DNA of 64,000 nt, from NCBI RefSeq assembly GCF_039994875.1, contig NZ_CP121196.1:3224001-3288000 (forward strand), given 5' to 3'. Every line of letters starts with the position of its first letter. The first letter of the stretch is position 1. This document shows positions 49,781 through 58,661 of this stretch, one piece after another. Source of the stretch: Telmatobacter sp. DSM 110680 (lineage in GTDB: Bacteria > Acidobacteriota > Terriglobia > Terriglobales > Acidobacteriaceae). A program made the position numbers and the translations under genes. The notes beneath the pieces were generated by a model. That model was not told where the DNA came from. It saw nothing but the letters and a program-made list of their open reading frames with translations, and made no database searches.

Positions 49781-50722
49781 ATGTCGACACTACCTAAATA
49801 CGTTCTCATCACGCCGGCGCGGAACGAGGCCCAATTCATTGAGGTCACGCTGAAGTCCGTCGTGGCGCAGACCATTCTTCCTCTGAGGTGGGTGATCGTA
49901 AGCGACGGATCGACCGACGGAACCGACGAGATCGTTCGCAGCTACGCTGATAGGTATCCGTGGATTGAATTGTTGCGAATGCCGGAACGCGCTGAGCGAA
50001 ACTTCGCAGGTAAGGTCTTCGCTTTCAATGCCGGCTACGCCAAAGTAAGCGGTCTCGAATACGGCGTGATTGTAAGCCTTGATGGGGACATTTCGTTCGA
50101 ACCGGATTATTTCCAGTTTCTGCTTCAGAAGCTGACTGAGGACGAAAAACTGGGATTGACCGGAACCCCTTTTCAGGAACTCTCGGGCCGAGTGTATGAC
50201 TACCGGTTCGTCAGCGTCGAACATGTTTCGGGCGCATGTCAGGTGTTTCGTCGTGAGTGCTTCGAAGCGATCGGCGGATACTTGCCCGTAAAAGGCGGCT
50301 CGATCGATCACATCGCAGTGATCAGTGCGCGGATGAAGGGGTGGAGAACGCGGACGTACACGGAAAAGGTATGTCTGCATCATCGCGAGATGGGATCGGC
50401 CCAGCAAACGGCACTTAACACAAAGTTCAAGTACGGGATTAAGGATTACGTTGTCGGCAACCATCCCTTATGGGAGCTATTTCGCTCTGTCTATCAGATG
50501 TCGCAGCCGCCGTTGTGCCTGGGGGGCCTATCGCTCGGTGCGGGATATTTGTCGGCAATGCTGCGTCGCGTTGAGCGTCCGGTGCCGCGTGAACTGATTA
50601 CCTTTCACCGCCGCGAACAGATCCAACGCCTGAAGAAGCTGTTCCTCCTGGGTGGCGGACGAACGAACACTCCCGTAACCGGGCCGTCTGATCCCCGCTT
50701 GGGGCCGCGGGCAGTCCAGTAG
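49781..50722 (+). CDS. Family 2 glycosyltransferase
   Basis: A 313-residue GT-A enzyme with no membrane helix of certain length. VLITPARNEAQFIEVTLKSV is the nucleotide-binding start, WVIVSDGSTDGTDEIV the second block, VIVSLDGDISFEPDYF the metal-binding DxD, and HVSGACQVFRRECFEAIGGY the acceptor region. A Pro- and Arg-rich tail ends the protein. It adds one sugar to the growing repeat unit. ATG at 49781 has no strong ribosome-binding site; the frame continues upstream into the end of the aminotransferase gene, so translation may be partly coupled. Confidence 0.87.
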   Translation: MSTLPKYVLITPARNEAQFIEVTLKSVVAQTILPLRWVIVSDGSTDGTDEIVRSYADRYPWIELLRMPERAERNFAGKVFAFNAGYAKVSGLEYGVIVSLDGDISFEPDYFQFLLQKLTEDEKLGLTGTPFQELSGRVYDYRFVSVEHVSGACQVFRRECFEAIGGYLPVKGGSIDHIAVISARMKGWRTRTYTEKVCLHHREMGSAQQTALNTKFKYGIKDYVVGNHPLWELFRSVYQMSQPPLCLGGLSLGAGYLSAMLRRVERPVPRELITFHRREQIQRLKKLFLLGGGRTNTPVTGPSDPRLGPRAVQ

Positions 50723-50726
50723 ACAC

Positions 50727-51602
50727 GTGTCCACCGCTCATCAAACGTCGGTTAAAGATTCTCTTTTGACGAACCATCCAGCCGAAACCGTGACTGCGGG
50801 ATTGCAGAGTCCTGTTGCCAGCACTTTGATCGTCAATGCAGACGATTGGGGGCGGGATGTCGAGACCACCGATCGGATCTTCGAATGCATAGCCATCAAC
50901 ACCGTCTCGTCGACCAGTGCAATGGTGTTCATGGAGGATTCAGAGCGAGCGGCGGGAATAGCACTAGAACAAGGTGTCGATTGTGGACTGCATCTGAATT
51001 TCACAACCCCATTTTCTGCTCAAGGATGTTCCTCTGGATTGGCGGAACAGCAGCAAAGGATTACGCGGTACCTGCGGGGAAGTCGGTTGGCGCAGGCGAT
51101 ATATCATCCGGGACTGGCCTCGTCGTTCAAGTACGTTGTTGCGGCGCAGATTGAGGAGTACGAGAGAAACTTCGGACATGCACCTCGAAGAATTGACGGG
51201 CATCATCACATGCACCTTTGTGCGAACGTGCTTTTCGGCAACCTACTTCCCGCCGGCACAATCGTGCGAAAGAATTTTTCATTCAGGCCAGGTGAAAAGA
51301 GCGGCGTGAACCGGCAATATCGAAAAGTTATCGACCGGGTTCTGGCAAAGAGACATCAGGTGACGGACTACTTCTTTTCTCTCCCACCTTTGGAACCGCC
51401 GAGTCGCATTGACGAAATCTTTTCGATCGCCCGGGTATCGATTGTCGAAATTGAGACGCATCCTGTGAACCTTGAAGAGTACAAGTTTTTAACTACCGGC
51501 GAGATTTTACGCAGAACCGGCAACCTTCAGATTGCCCGAGGCTATATCCATCCGGCATGGACCGGAGCAACCAATTCGGCTACAGGTAGTCGAAGGAAAT
51601 AG
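50727..51602 (+). CDS. YdjC/ChbG-family carbohydrate deacetylase-like protein
   Basis: A 291-residue protein of the ChbG/HpnK (YdjC) family. The metal-binding set is visible: LIVNADDWGR at about 33-42, CGLHLNFT, and RIDGHHHMHLCANV at about 152-165; a later IETHPVNLEEYKFL supplies the C-terminal His. Relatives remove acetyl groups from chitooligosaccharides or sugar lipids, so in this locus it may de-N-acetylate a residue of the polymer or a lipid-linked intermediate. GTG at 50727 starts 5 bp after the preceding stop, indicating an operon. It occupies the place held by a different deacetylase in exosortase-associated loci. Confidence 0.85.
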   Translation: MSTAHQTSVKDSLLTNHPAETVTAGLQSPVASTLIVNADDWGRDVETTDRIFECIAINTVSSTSAMVFMEDSERAAGIALEQGVDCGLHLNFTTPFSAQGCSSGLAEQQQRITRYLRGSRLAQAIYHPGLASSFKYVVAAQIEEYERNFGHAPRRIDGHHHMHLCANVLFGNLLPAGTIVRKNFSFRPGEKSGVNRQYRKVIDRVLAKRHQVTDYFFSLPPLEPPSRIDEIFSIARVSIVEIETHPVNLEEYKFLTTGEILRRTGNLQIARGYIHPAWTGATNSATGSRRK

Positions 51603-51608
51603 ACAACG

Positions 51609-52613
51609 ATGAGTGAATCTGCGGGAAGCTCGTTGGAGGCCATGGATCCAGGTATGACCCAGTCAAGTAGGCCAGCTGAAATGAGGGTGAAGGGGCGCTG
51701 GGTTTCGGTTCCTGTCATGGAAGTGAACGGCGACCAGCTCACTACCCGAGGAAAATGGCTAAGGATCGCGCGGATTCGCGGCGAGGAGATGAGAGAGAAA
51801 GAACTCGAAAACCCTGAAGCATATCTAACCGCGCTGAGAAATGATAAAGATCGCATACTAAAGGCGGACATTTTTAGCTTTGCTCAGAAGATTCCGGCGA
51901 CTCAGCCGAAATATCCGTACCCAGTCGAATGGGAAAGTGTCGCAGCGATCCCCCTTGCGAGTTTCAAACAATGGTGGGAGGGTCTGCCGCAGGAATCCCG
52001 GAAAAATGTAAGGCGCGCTCAGAAGCGCGGCGTGGTCATCAAGGTTGAGGAGTTTGACGAGAAGCTCATTGAAGGCATTCGCGGAGTAAACGACGATTCC
52101 CCGATGCGCCAGGGCATGAAGAATGCCTATTTCGGATTGACCGCGGACGAAACGAGGAAGCGCTACGACGAATTCGTTGGCAGGTGTGACTTTATCTGCG
52201 CGTTTGTGGGCGAAGAGATGATTGGATTCCTGCATCTTGTGTATCGCGGCGACGTAGCCGCAATCCTGAATCTGACGCCAAAACCGAGCCATTTTGACAA
52301 GAGGCCATCCAATGCATTGATGGCCAAGGCAGTGGAGATTTGTGAATCGCGGGGCATCACCCATATCACTTACGGGCTTTATAATTACGGAAACAAGCGC
52401 GACAGCCCATTGCGCGAGTTCAAGATCCGCAACGGGTTCAAGGAAATTTTGCTCCCCAGGTATTTTGTGCCTATCACTAACTGGGGAAGGCTCTGTATGA
52501 AGGCTAAGCTTCATCGGGGCCTTATCGGCAACCTGCCTTCTTCGGTTATCAGTGCCGGAGTTCGTGCGCGTTCGCTGTGGTTCGAGTTCAAAAATTCTCA
52601 AACGCCGGTGTAG
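51609..52613 (+). CDS. FemAB/GNAT-like acyl- or aminoacyltransferase
   Basis: A 334-residue protein. The central part (about 120-290) has the GNAT-like fold seen in FemAB-type proteins: SFKQWWEGLPQESRKNVRRAQK, DSPMRQGMKNAYFGLT, DFICAFVGEEMIGFLHLVY and SNALMAKAVEICESRGITHITYGLY in separate blocks. FemAB-like proteins occur in exosortase-associated EPS loci and may attach amino acids or acyl groups to amino sugars. The C-terminus (from GNLPSSVISAGVRA) is basic. ATG at 51609 follows AAGGAAA. The last ten bases of the gene lie within a degenerate tRNA sequence, so the natural end of the protein may have been altered. Confidence 0.72.
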   Translation: MSESAGSSLEAMDPGMTQSSRPAEMRVKGRWVSVPVMEVNGDQLTTRGKWLRIARIRGEEMREKELENPEAYLTALRNDKDRILKADIFSFAQKIPATQPKYPYPVEWESVAAIPLASFKQWWEGLPQESRKNVRRAQKRGVVIKVEEFDEKLIEGIRGVNDDSPMRQGMKNAYFGLTADETRKRYDEFVGRCDFICAFVGEEMIGFLHLVYRGDVAAILNLTPKPSHFDKRPSNALMAKAVEICESRGITHITYGLYNYGNKRDSPLREFKIRNGFKEILLPRYFVPITNWGRLCMKAKLHRGLIGNLPSSVISAGVRARSLWFEFKNSQTPV

Positions 52614-52678
52614 CTCAATGTTAGAGCGGCCGAATTGTGATCGGCAGACGGAGCGTTCAATTCCTCCCGCCGGCTCCA
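52604..52678 (+). pseudogene. Degenerate tRNA-Thr-like sequence (anticodon position TGT)
   Basis: A 75-nt sequence with acceptor stem GCCGGTG/CGCCGGC, discriminator T and encoded CCA, as in bacterial tRNA-Thr. D-stem GCTC/GAGC and anticodon stem GCCGA/TCGGC are intact, with loop ATTGTGA (anticodon position TGT). The D-loop lacks the GG pair (ATGTTA), and the T-stem GAGCG/CCTCC has two mismatches, so folding is impaired. It overlaps the stop codon of the preceding gene. It may be a pseudogene left by integration or duplication, or an unusual active tRNA. A GTG (His) reading would break the anticodon stem. Confidence 0.55.
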
Positions 52679-52762
52679 TCCTCTTAAGGGATGAGCCTCT
52701 TCCCCTCAAAAGTTTCCGCACTCTCACCTAACCTCTCCGCACTCAAAGTCAGGTCCTGAATC

Positions 52763-54613
52763 ATGCCAGGAATTACAGGTTTAATTACCAAACGACCCCG
52801 TAGCTGGGCTGAGCCGCAGCTCCTTAAAATGGTGCAGGCACTTCGGCACGAGTCGTTTTATCGCGTTGGGACATGGATCGACGAATCGCTCGGCGTGTAC
52901 GTGGGCTGGACGGTGATCGAAGACTCCTTTGCCGATGGCATGCCGCTACGGGACAGCCAACGTGATCTGACATTGATTTTCTCCGGAGAGGAGTACGGTC
53001 ACCGGAGTGCAGCCGAGAAAGGGGATCAGAGCCAGGCCGCTTTTCTATTACGCCTCGCTGCCAGCGATCAAAACTTTGCATCGCGACTCAACGGGCTGTT
53101 TCACGGTCTTCTGGCGGACTCTATCGAGCAAACGGTCACGCTTTTTAATGACAGATATGGCATGCACCGGCTCTGCTACCACGAGTCAAAGGAGGCCTTC
53201 TATTTCGCGGCTGAAGCAAAGGCAATCTTGGCGGCTCGTCCGGATTTACGCGTGCCGTCTCCGCAGGGATTGGGCGAATTTCTGGCCTGTAGCTGCGTAC
53301 TTGAAAACCGAACCATCTTCAGAGACATCGCCGTTATCCCCGCAGCTTCGCGCTGGATATTTCGCAATGGAGAGTTGAAGCAACGGGAGACGTACTTCGA
53401 TCCGAAAGAGTGGGAGGAACAAGCATCGGTTGATGCGGAGTCCTACTATCAAGGACTGCGCGCATCGCTAGAGAAAGAACTTCCCAGCTACTTTGACGGG
53501 CCGCAGCAAACCGGAGTCGCGCTGACCGGGGGAATGGATACTCGCGTAATCCTGGCACAGTATCGGGCTGCTGCCGGATCGCTGCCGACGTACACCTTCG
53601 GCGGCATGTTTCGGGACTGCCGGGATGTTCAGATTGCTCGCAAGGTTGCGGAAGTCTGCAATCAAACTCACCAGGTGATCACGGTTGGCGACGAGTTCCT
53701 TAAGCGATTCCCGCACTATGCAGAGCGGACCGTTTATCTGACTGAAGGAGGCGTGGATGTCTATCGCGCTTCGGATCTTTATGTCAGTGAAAAGGCCCGA
53801 CATATCGCGCCGGCGAAAGTCGTGGGCACGTACGGCAGCGAGATTGTGCGTCATGCAGTGATGTTCAAGCCCATGCTGCCGGCGGACGGACTTTTTCGCG
53901 GCGAATTGATTTCCAGCGTTCGTCAGGCATATGAGACTTATGCTGAAATTCGTCGCTGCCACCCGGTAACCTTCGCAGCTTTCCGGCAGTCGCCGTGGTA
54001 TCACCACGGAGTATTGGCTCTCGAGCAGACGCAACTGACAGTGCGCTCGCCGTTTTTGGACAATGACTTCGTGGCCGCAGTTTATCGTGCGCCCGCTACC
54101 ATGTCGCCGAACGAGGACGTGCGGCTTCGGCTCATCGCGGACGGCAGCGCAGCGTTGCGTCGAATTCCCTCCGATCGTGGAGTGGGCGGAACTCTCGGTC
54201 CGATGTCGTCTGCTCTCGCGCGAGCTTATTTTGAGTTCACCTTCAAGGCGGAATACGCCTGTGACTACGGTATGCCGCAACTGGCAGCCCGTATGAATTC
54301 CTGGGTTGCGCCCCTGCATCTCGAGAGAATTTTCCTGGGTCGCCACAAGTTCCTTCACTACCGAGTTTGGTATCGCGACAAGCTCGCGAAATACGTACAG
54401 GAGATTCTGCTAGATCCGCGCACGCTTTCGCGGCCATTCCTGGATAGCAAGAATGTTGAGGCGATGGTTACGGGGCACGTACGCGGAAATCGCAACTCGA
54501 CAACTGCAATCCATAAGTTGCTGACGACTGAGTTGCTGTTCCGGCAGTTCTTCGACGCGCAATCGATCGAAAGTTCAGATGCGGAGCTAAACGCCACCGC
54601 ACAGGCTCTTTGA
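52763..54613 (+). CDS. Asparagine-synthetase-like protein lacking the glutaminase cysteine
   Basis: A 616-residue protein with the two-domain layout of class II asparagine synthetases. The N-terminus is MPGITGLI: the catalytic Cys2 is Pro, so it cannot hydrolyse glutamine by the usual route, although FNDRYGMHRLCYHES and AAEAKAIL of that domain remain. The synthetase domain has GVALTGGMDTRVILA in place of the usual SGGxDS ATP-pyrophosphatase loop, and later HHGVLALEQTQLTVRSPFLDNDFV resembles AsnB. In EPS loci such proteins may amidate uronic acids or use free ammonia. ATG at 52763 starts 85 bp after the tRNA-like sequence. The gene overlaps the following gene by one base. Confidence 0.85.
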   Translation: MPGITGLITKRPRSWAEPQLLKMVQALRHESFYRVGTWIDESLGVYVGWTVIEDSFADGMPLRDSQRDLTLIFSGEEYGHRSAAEKGDQSQAAFLLRLAASDQNFASRLNGLFHGLLADSIEQTVTLFNDRYGMHRLCYHESKEAFYFAAEAKAILAARPDLRVPSPQGLGEFLACSCVLENRTIFRDIAVIPAASRWIFRNGELKQRETYFDPKEWEEQASVDAESYYQGLRASLEKELPSYFDGPQQTGVALTGGMDTRVILAQYRAAAGSLPTYTFGGMFRDCRDVQIARKVAEVCNQTHQVITVGDEFLKRFPHYAERTVYLTEGGVDVYRASDLYVSEKARHIAPAKVVGTYGSEIVRHAVMFKPMLPADGLFRGELISSVRQAYETYAEIRRCHPVTFAAFRQSPWYHHGVLALEQTQLTVRSPFLDNDFVAAVYRAPATMSPNEDVRLRLIADGSAALRRIPSDRGVGGTLGPMSSALARAYFEFTFKAEYACDYGMPQLAARMNSWVAPLHLERIFLGRHKFLHYRVWYRDKLAKYVQEILLDPRTLSRPFLDSKNVEAMVTGHVRGNRNSTTAIHKLLTTELLFRQFFDAQSIESSDAELNATAQAL

Positions 54614-55899
54614 TGCAGACTTTACAAGACAAAAGGGGAGCAGAAGAAGCTGCAGTTCGCGGGCCCGTGTCTGAAGGCCATGAGAAATTCCCATCGAATG
54701 TGCCGACGCGTCTGACACCGCTGAATGTTGCGCTGCTGACCGGCGGCCAGGACCGTCACTACGCGGTAGGTTTGGCAACTGCGTTGATGGAACAGGATGT
54801 ACATCTCGAAGTGATCGGCAGCGATGAAGTAGACGGTCCCGAATTTCAAGGAAATCCACGTGTGCGGTTTTGTAATCTTCACGGCAGCCAGACAACGGCG
54901 AGCCTAGCTCGTAGGGTCGAGAGAATCGTTTTCTTTTATGCCCGGCTCATTCATTATGCAGCGACGGCGAAGCCAAGAATATTCCACATCCTCTGGAACA
55001 ACAAACTGCCGGTGTTCGATAGAACGCTGCTGATGTTGATCTATAAGTTATTGGGAAAGAAAGTCCTGTTTACGGCCCATAATGTCAATGCCGGACGGCG
55101 CGATAGGAAAGACTCATGGCTGAACCGCGCCACTCTGAAATTCCAGTACAAGCTTTTGGATCATCTCTTCGTTCATACAGAGAAGATGAAGGACGAATTG
55201 ATAGGCGAGTTCGGAGTCAAAGCCGAGAAGATTACCATCATTCCTTACGGTGTCAACAACGCCGTTCCTTTTACGGAGCTTACTCGAGAAGAGGCTCGGC
55301 GAAAACTCGGACTGAGAAATGACGAGAAGACGATCCTGTTTTTCGGAGCCATCAAGCAGTACAAAGGGCTCGAGTATCTAGTGGCCGCGTTTCAGCAGAT
55401 TGCAGCGCAGGGAGATTACCGGCTGATCATTGCAGGCGAGCGCAAAAAGGGTTGCGAGGAATACTGGCGATCCATTCAGCAGACGATCGATCAGCACCCC
55501 ACCAGGGACAAAATCCTGCAGAGGATCGAGTTTATTCCGGATATTGAGACGGAGACCTATTTCAAAGCTGCGGATGTCGCCGTTTTGCCGTATACCGAAA
55601 TCTTCCAGAGCGGAATTCTGTTCCTGTCGTATTCATTTGGCCTGCCAGTGATCGCAACAGACGTCGGTTCCTTTGCGGATGATGTCATCGAGGGCAGAAA
55701 CGGTTTCATTTGCAGACCCCGAGATCCAGATGATTTAGCAACGGCCCTTCGGCAATATTTTGGGTCTGAACTCTACGAGAACTTGAATACGCGTCAGCAG
55801 GAAATTCGCGATTTGGTCCAGACCGAGCACACTTGGGACCCTGTGGGGGCAATCACAAGAAACACTTACCGACAGCTACTTGACAGTACCGGCCCATAA
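54613..55899 (+). CDS. Family 4 glycosyltransferase
   Basis: A 428-residue GT-B enzyme. The N-terminal domain has LNVALLTGGQDRHYAVGLATAL, and KKVLFTAHNVNAGRRDRKDS; the C-terminal domain has KTILFFGAIKQYKGLEYLVAAF, DYRLIIAGERKKG, and ADVAVLPYTEIFQSGILFLSYSFGLPVIATDVG in blocks, the last containing the E(x7)E-like nucleotide-sugar site. It should add a hexose to the lipid-linked repeat. Translation is coupled to the preceding gene through TGATG (54611-54615). Confidence 0.9.
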   Translation: MQTLQDKRGAEEAAVRGPVSEGHEKFPSNVPTRLTPLNVALLTGGQDRHYAVGLATALMEQDVHLEVIGSDEVDGPEFQGNPRVRFCNLHGSQTTASLARRVERIVFFYARLIHYAATAKPRIFHILWNNKLPVFDRTLLMLIYKLLGKKVLFTAHNVNAGRRDRKDSWLNRATLKFQYKLLDHLFVHTEKMKDELIGEFGVKAEKITIIPYGVNNAVPFTELTREEARRKLGLRNDEKTILFFGAIKQYKGLEYLVAAFQQIAAQGDYRLIIAGERKKGCEEYWRSIQQTIDQHPTRDKILQRIEFIPDIETETYFKAADVAVLPYTEIFQSGILFLSYSFGLPVIATDVGSFADDVIEGRNGFICRPRDPDDLATALRQYFGSELYENLNTRQQEIRDLVQTEHTWDPVGAITRNTYRQLLDSTGP

Positions 55900-56270
55900 C
55901 GGGACATTTGTTACCCGGCTGAGACATGCGGCCATACAGACAGACCAACTGCGTGTATTTTCGTCTAGTAGTGCGTAAAAATTACAACTTGGAGGGAGGC
56001 AATGGCTCGCTAACATGATGAGATAGAGGGGGTTAGTGTTTGGAACTCCAAGTGCCACTCATACAAGAAAATGTCAACGGATAGATCGTCGATGACCTTC
56101 TAGTTCCACTCGCAAACTCAGGGCCAGGCGGTTGCAGCAGCCAAAACCTTAGTTTGGGAAGAGATGGTTACTTTGGTCGCGTATGGCGGTTACCAAATGG
56201 GCACTTTTCTGCTAGAGTGGGCTTTCCATTAGTCTAGCGGCTCAAGAATTCTGAAACGGAGTAGTTCAAG
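55900..56270. other. Intergenic region between GT4 and beta-helix genes
   Basis: About 370 bp with no convincing frame on either strand. A sigma54 promoter candidate (56198-56213) lies near the right end. No terminator hairpin with a T-run was found after the GT4 gene. Confidence 0.4.
56198..56213 (+). promoter_or_regulatory. Candidate sigma54 promoter
   Basis: TGGGCACTTTTCTGCT has GG at 56199-56200 and GC at 56211-56212, separated by ten bases, with GCAC after the GG. Start would be near 56224, giving a 47-nt leader containing the ACGGAG ribosome-binding site. Confidence 0.6.
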
Positions 56271-58292
56271 ATGAAGTTTGTACGTCGCCATTTTCGTAGT
56301 CTTCTTTTTTCCGCCCTTATATTAGTTCTGAATGCAACTGCAAGCGTTTCGCATGCACAGCAACCGTGGTCTGGCATTCTCAGCCCGAGCCGTGCCGTAA
56401 ATTGGTCAAACGTGGGTGCGGCGATCCCCACAAACAGGACGCAATGTGGTTCGACGGTAGCAGCGGGGACTTCTGCGGCCACCATCAATTCAGATTTGTC
56501 TGGGTGTGCATCGGGAACCTATTTACTTCTGGGTTCGGGCACGTTCAATCTAAGCGCCGGTCTGGTGCTGCCAGCGAATGTAACCCTACGAGGGAGCGGA
56601 GCGAAAAGCACATTTCTGGTGTTCTCCAGCGGGTTTAATTGCCGTGGCCAGAACGTGAATATCTGTGCGGCATCTGCAGACACGAACTATTGGGGTGGCC
56701 CCTCGAACTCGGCAACGTGGCGAGGTGCCAGTACAAGTAGCACTGTGAATTCTGGGACCTATACGCAGGGTGGCTCCTATATTTCGCTCTCTAGCGTAAC
56801 CAACCTTCAAATAGGAAAACCGCTGATTCTTGACCAGATTGACGATCAATCCGACAACGGCGGCCTGTATGTTGGTTGCGAATATCCAGACGGCTCGGCA
56901 ACCTGCTATTCGCAGGCAGGCCCCAACGGGTTCGAGCGCGGATCGGGGTCACTCTCAACGATTCGCGGGCAGCAGCAGATGGTGAAGGTAACCAGCATCT
57001 CAGGAAGCGGACCGTACACCGTGGGTATCACGCCTGGAATTTATGCTGCAAATTGGCGTTCGAGCCAATCCCCGCAGGCCTGGTGGGCGACCAGTCCGAT
57101 CGAGAACGTAGGAATTGAAAACCTCTCTATCGACTCAACTGGCGATCTCAACGATGCAGTTCTTTTCTTTAACTGCCAGAATTGCTGGGTGAAGGGAGTT
57201 CGCAGTGTCGTGACCTCCGGGACTGTTGGCACAGGGTGGTTCCACGTGGGCATGTGGTTAAGCAATCACGTCACTGTTCGGGATTCGTATTTCTACGGAA
57301 CTGGAGGCGATTCCTACGTTGTTTCGGTTGGAATCGGCAGCGACAATCTGGTGGAGAACAACATTATGCAGTACCCGAGTTACTACCAGCTTTACAACTC
57401 GGACTGCGAAGGCTGTGTCGCTGGATATAACTTCTCCGCATCAACGCTCTTTCAAACAGGAAACTCAAATTGGCTGGAGCAGCCAAGCGGGTTTCATGGA
57501 ACGGTCCTCTATTCACTCTCTGAAGGGAATATCAGCGCAGGCCATTACGGAGACAGCTTTCACGGCACGCACGATCTCGATACCTTCTTCCGCAACAGAA
57601 TGGATGGACGAGAACAGGACGGCGGGACAGCGACAACTTCAAACACTCTGCCGGTAATCATCTTCCCTGGTTCGCGCTATTACAACCTAGTCGGAAACGT
57701 TCTGGGCACGGTTGGATATAACACGGCTTATAAGTGCGGCTCAAGTTGCCCCAGTTTCGAAACATCGATCTACGACTTCGGCCAAGGCTACAGCATGAGC
57801 GATCCTCTGTCAGCATCTACAACGCTGCTGTGGGGTAATTGGGACTCGGCGAACAACGGCGTTCAGTGGAACTCTTCGGAAGTTCCCAGCAACCTATCTT
57901 CCTACGGCAACGCGGTTCCATCCAGCCATACGCTACCTGCATCGTTCTACTACTCTTCCACGCCGTCGTGGTGGCCTTCAGGAAAGGTATGGCCTCCCAT
58001 AGGCCCTGATGTCACCAGCGGCAATGTAGGGCAATGCAGCGGCGGAACAAATGATTCAAACGAAGTGATTTCTTCAAAGTCGGGGCAGTGCTCAGGCGGA
58101 TCATTTAAGGCTCTTGCCACTGTGACCAGCAACCCGGCAATGGATTGCTACTTTAATAACATGAGCGGTGTCGCGAATGGTATGGGCGGCCCGCTTAGCT
58201 TCGATCCGAGTGCCTGTTATGGAAGCGGATCGGGAAGTGGCTCCAATAATCAACCTGGAGCTCCGATCGCGCTCTCAGCGTCAGTTCAGTAG
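56271..58292 (+). CDS. Secreted right-handed beta-helix protein (polysaccharide lyase-like)
   Basis: A 673-residue exported protein with signal peptide (SLLFSALILVLNATASVSHAQ). The mature part begins WSNVGAAIPTNRTQCGS and ATINSDLSGCASGTYLLL, a beta-helix cap like that of pectate-lyase-superfamily proteins. Repeated short strands with Asn/Gly/Ser turns continue to about residue 480 (ENVGIENLSIDSTGDLNDA, NHVTVRDSYFYGTGG, NLVENNIMQYPSYY, GCVAGYNF). The Cys- and Ser-rich C-terminus (GQCSGG twice) ends without any PEP-CTERM or lipobox signal. Proteins of this type in EPS loci may trim the polymer. No catalytic residues can be named. ATG at 56271 follows ACGGAG. Confidence 0.78.
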   Translation: MKFVRRHFRSLLFSALILVLNATASVSHAQQPWSGILSPSRAVNWSNVGAAIPTNRTQCGSTVAAGTSAATINSDLSGCASGTYLLLGSGTFNLSAGLVLPANVTLRGSGAKSTFLVFSSGFNCRGQNVNICAASADTNYWGGPSNSATWRGASTSSTVNSGTYTQGGSYISLSSVTNLQIGKPLILDQIDDQSDNGGLYVGCEYPDGSATCYSQAGPNGFERGSGSLSTIRGQQQMVKVTSISGSGPYTVGITPGIYAANWRSSQSPQAWWATSPIENVGIENLSIDSTGDLNDAVLFFNCQNCWVKGVRSVVTSGTVGTGWFHVGMWLSNHVTVRDSYFYGTGGDSYVVSVGIGSDNLVENNIMQYPSYYQLYNSDCEGCVAGYNFSASTLFQTGNSNWLEQPSGFHGTVLYSLSEGNISAGHYGDSFHGTHDLDTFFRNRMDGREQDGGTATTSNTLPVIIFPGSRYYNLVGNVLGTVGYNTAYKCGSSCPSFETSIYDFGQGYSMSDPLSASTTLLWGNWDSANNGVQWNSSEVPSNLSSYGNAVPSSHTLPASFYYSSTPSWWPSGKVWPPIGPDVTSGNVGQCSGGTNDSNEVISSKSGQCSGGSFKALATVTSNPAMDCYFNNMSGVANGMGGPLSFDPSACYGSGSGSGSNNQPGAPIALSASVQ

Positions 58293-58307
58293 TCTTCCGA
58301 TGACTTT

Positions 58308-58335
58308 CCTGGATGCGCGCTCTCGCGCGTCCAGG
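58308..58335. terminator. Hairpin after the beta-helix gene
   Basis: CCTGGA and TCCAGG with inner GCGCGC/GCGCG around TCTC form a strong stem of about 11 pairs. There is no T-run, so it may be a rho-linked or RNA-stabilising hairpin instead of an intrinsic terminator. Confidence 0.5.
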
Positions 58336-58534
58336 ACCACTTCTTGGATCAATTAGTCGATCAAACTCACACACGTCTCTCGCGGTGGATGGGAATATTG
58401 GTAGTTTATGCCGCGGCAGGTTTGCCTGCATCGCGACGCCTCACATCAGCATTTTTAACTGTCGAATTCCAACGGAATACCTTGAAACCGCTAGACTCCC
58501 GGGTAACCGGTGGCCCTGTTGGCCTTGCACACAG

Positions 58535-58549
58535 TGGCATGGAGACAGC
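58535..58549 (+). promoter_or_regulatory. Weaker candidate sigma54 promoter
   Basis: TGGCATGGAGACAGC has GG at 58536-58537 and GC at 58548-58549 with ten bases between. The -24 half is good (TGGCA), but ACAGC replaces the usual TTGC-type -12 half. It points towards the acyltransferase gene about 110 bp on. Confidence 0.35.
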
Positions 58550-58661
58550 AGACTAATCCTCGCTCACTGAGCGTCGCCGAAAGCATTCGCCCATTCTCCA
58601 TACATAAGCTGAAAAATGCCATCTCAAACGTCGGTAGCTGACTCTTGGGAACGCTATTGAG

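Larger units (their letters stand above)
58293..58661. other. Intergenic region with hairpin and possible promoter
   Basis: About 370 bp. A stable hairpin stands just after the beta-helix gene (58308-58335) and a weaker sigma54-like element at 58535-58549. Small plus-strand frames here (for example 58344-58556) have no ribosome-binding site or recognisable content. Confidence 0.4.

Noticed and set aside
52604-52678. Reading the tRNA-like sequence as tRNA-His (GTG)
   Set aside because: GTG as anticodon shifts the loop by one base and destroys the perfect GCCGA/TCGGC stem; there is no G-1/C73 pair either.
56271-58292. PEP-CTERM or lipoprotein sorting signal in the beta-helix protein
   Set aside because: The C-terminus ends in a polar Gly/Ser/Ala stretch without a PEP motif, hydrophobic helix and basic tail; the signal peptide has no lipobox.
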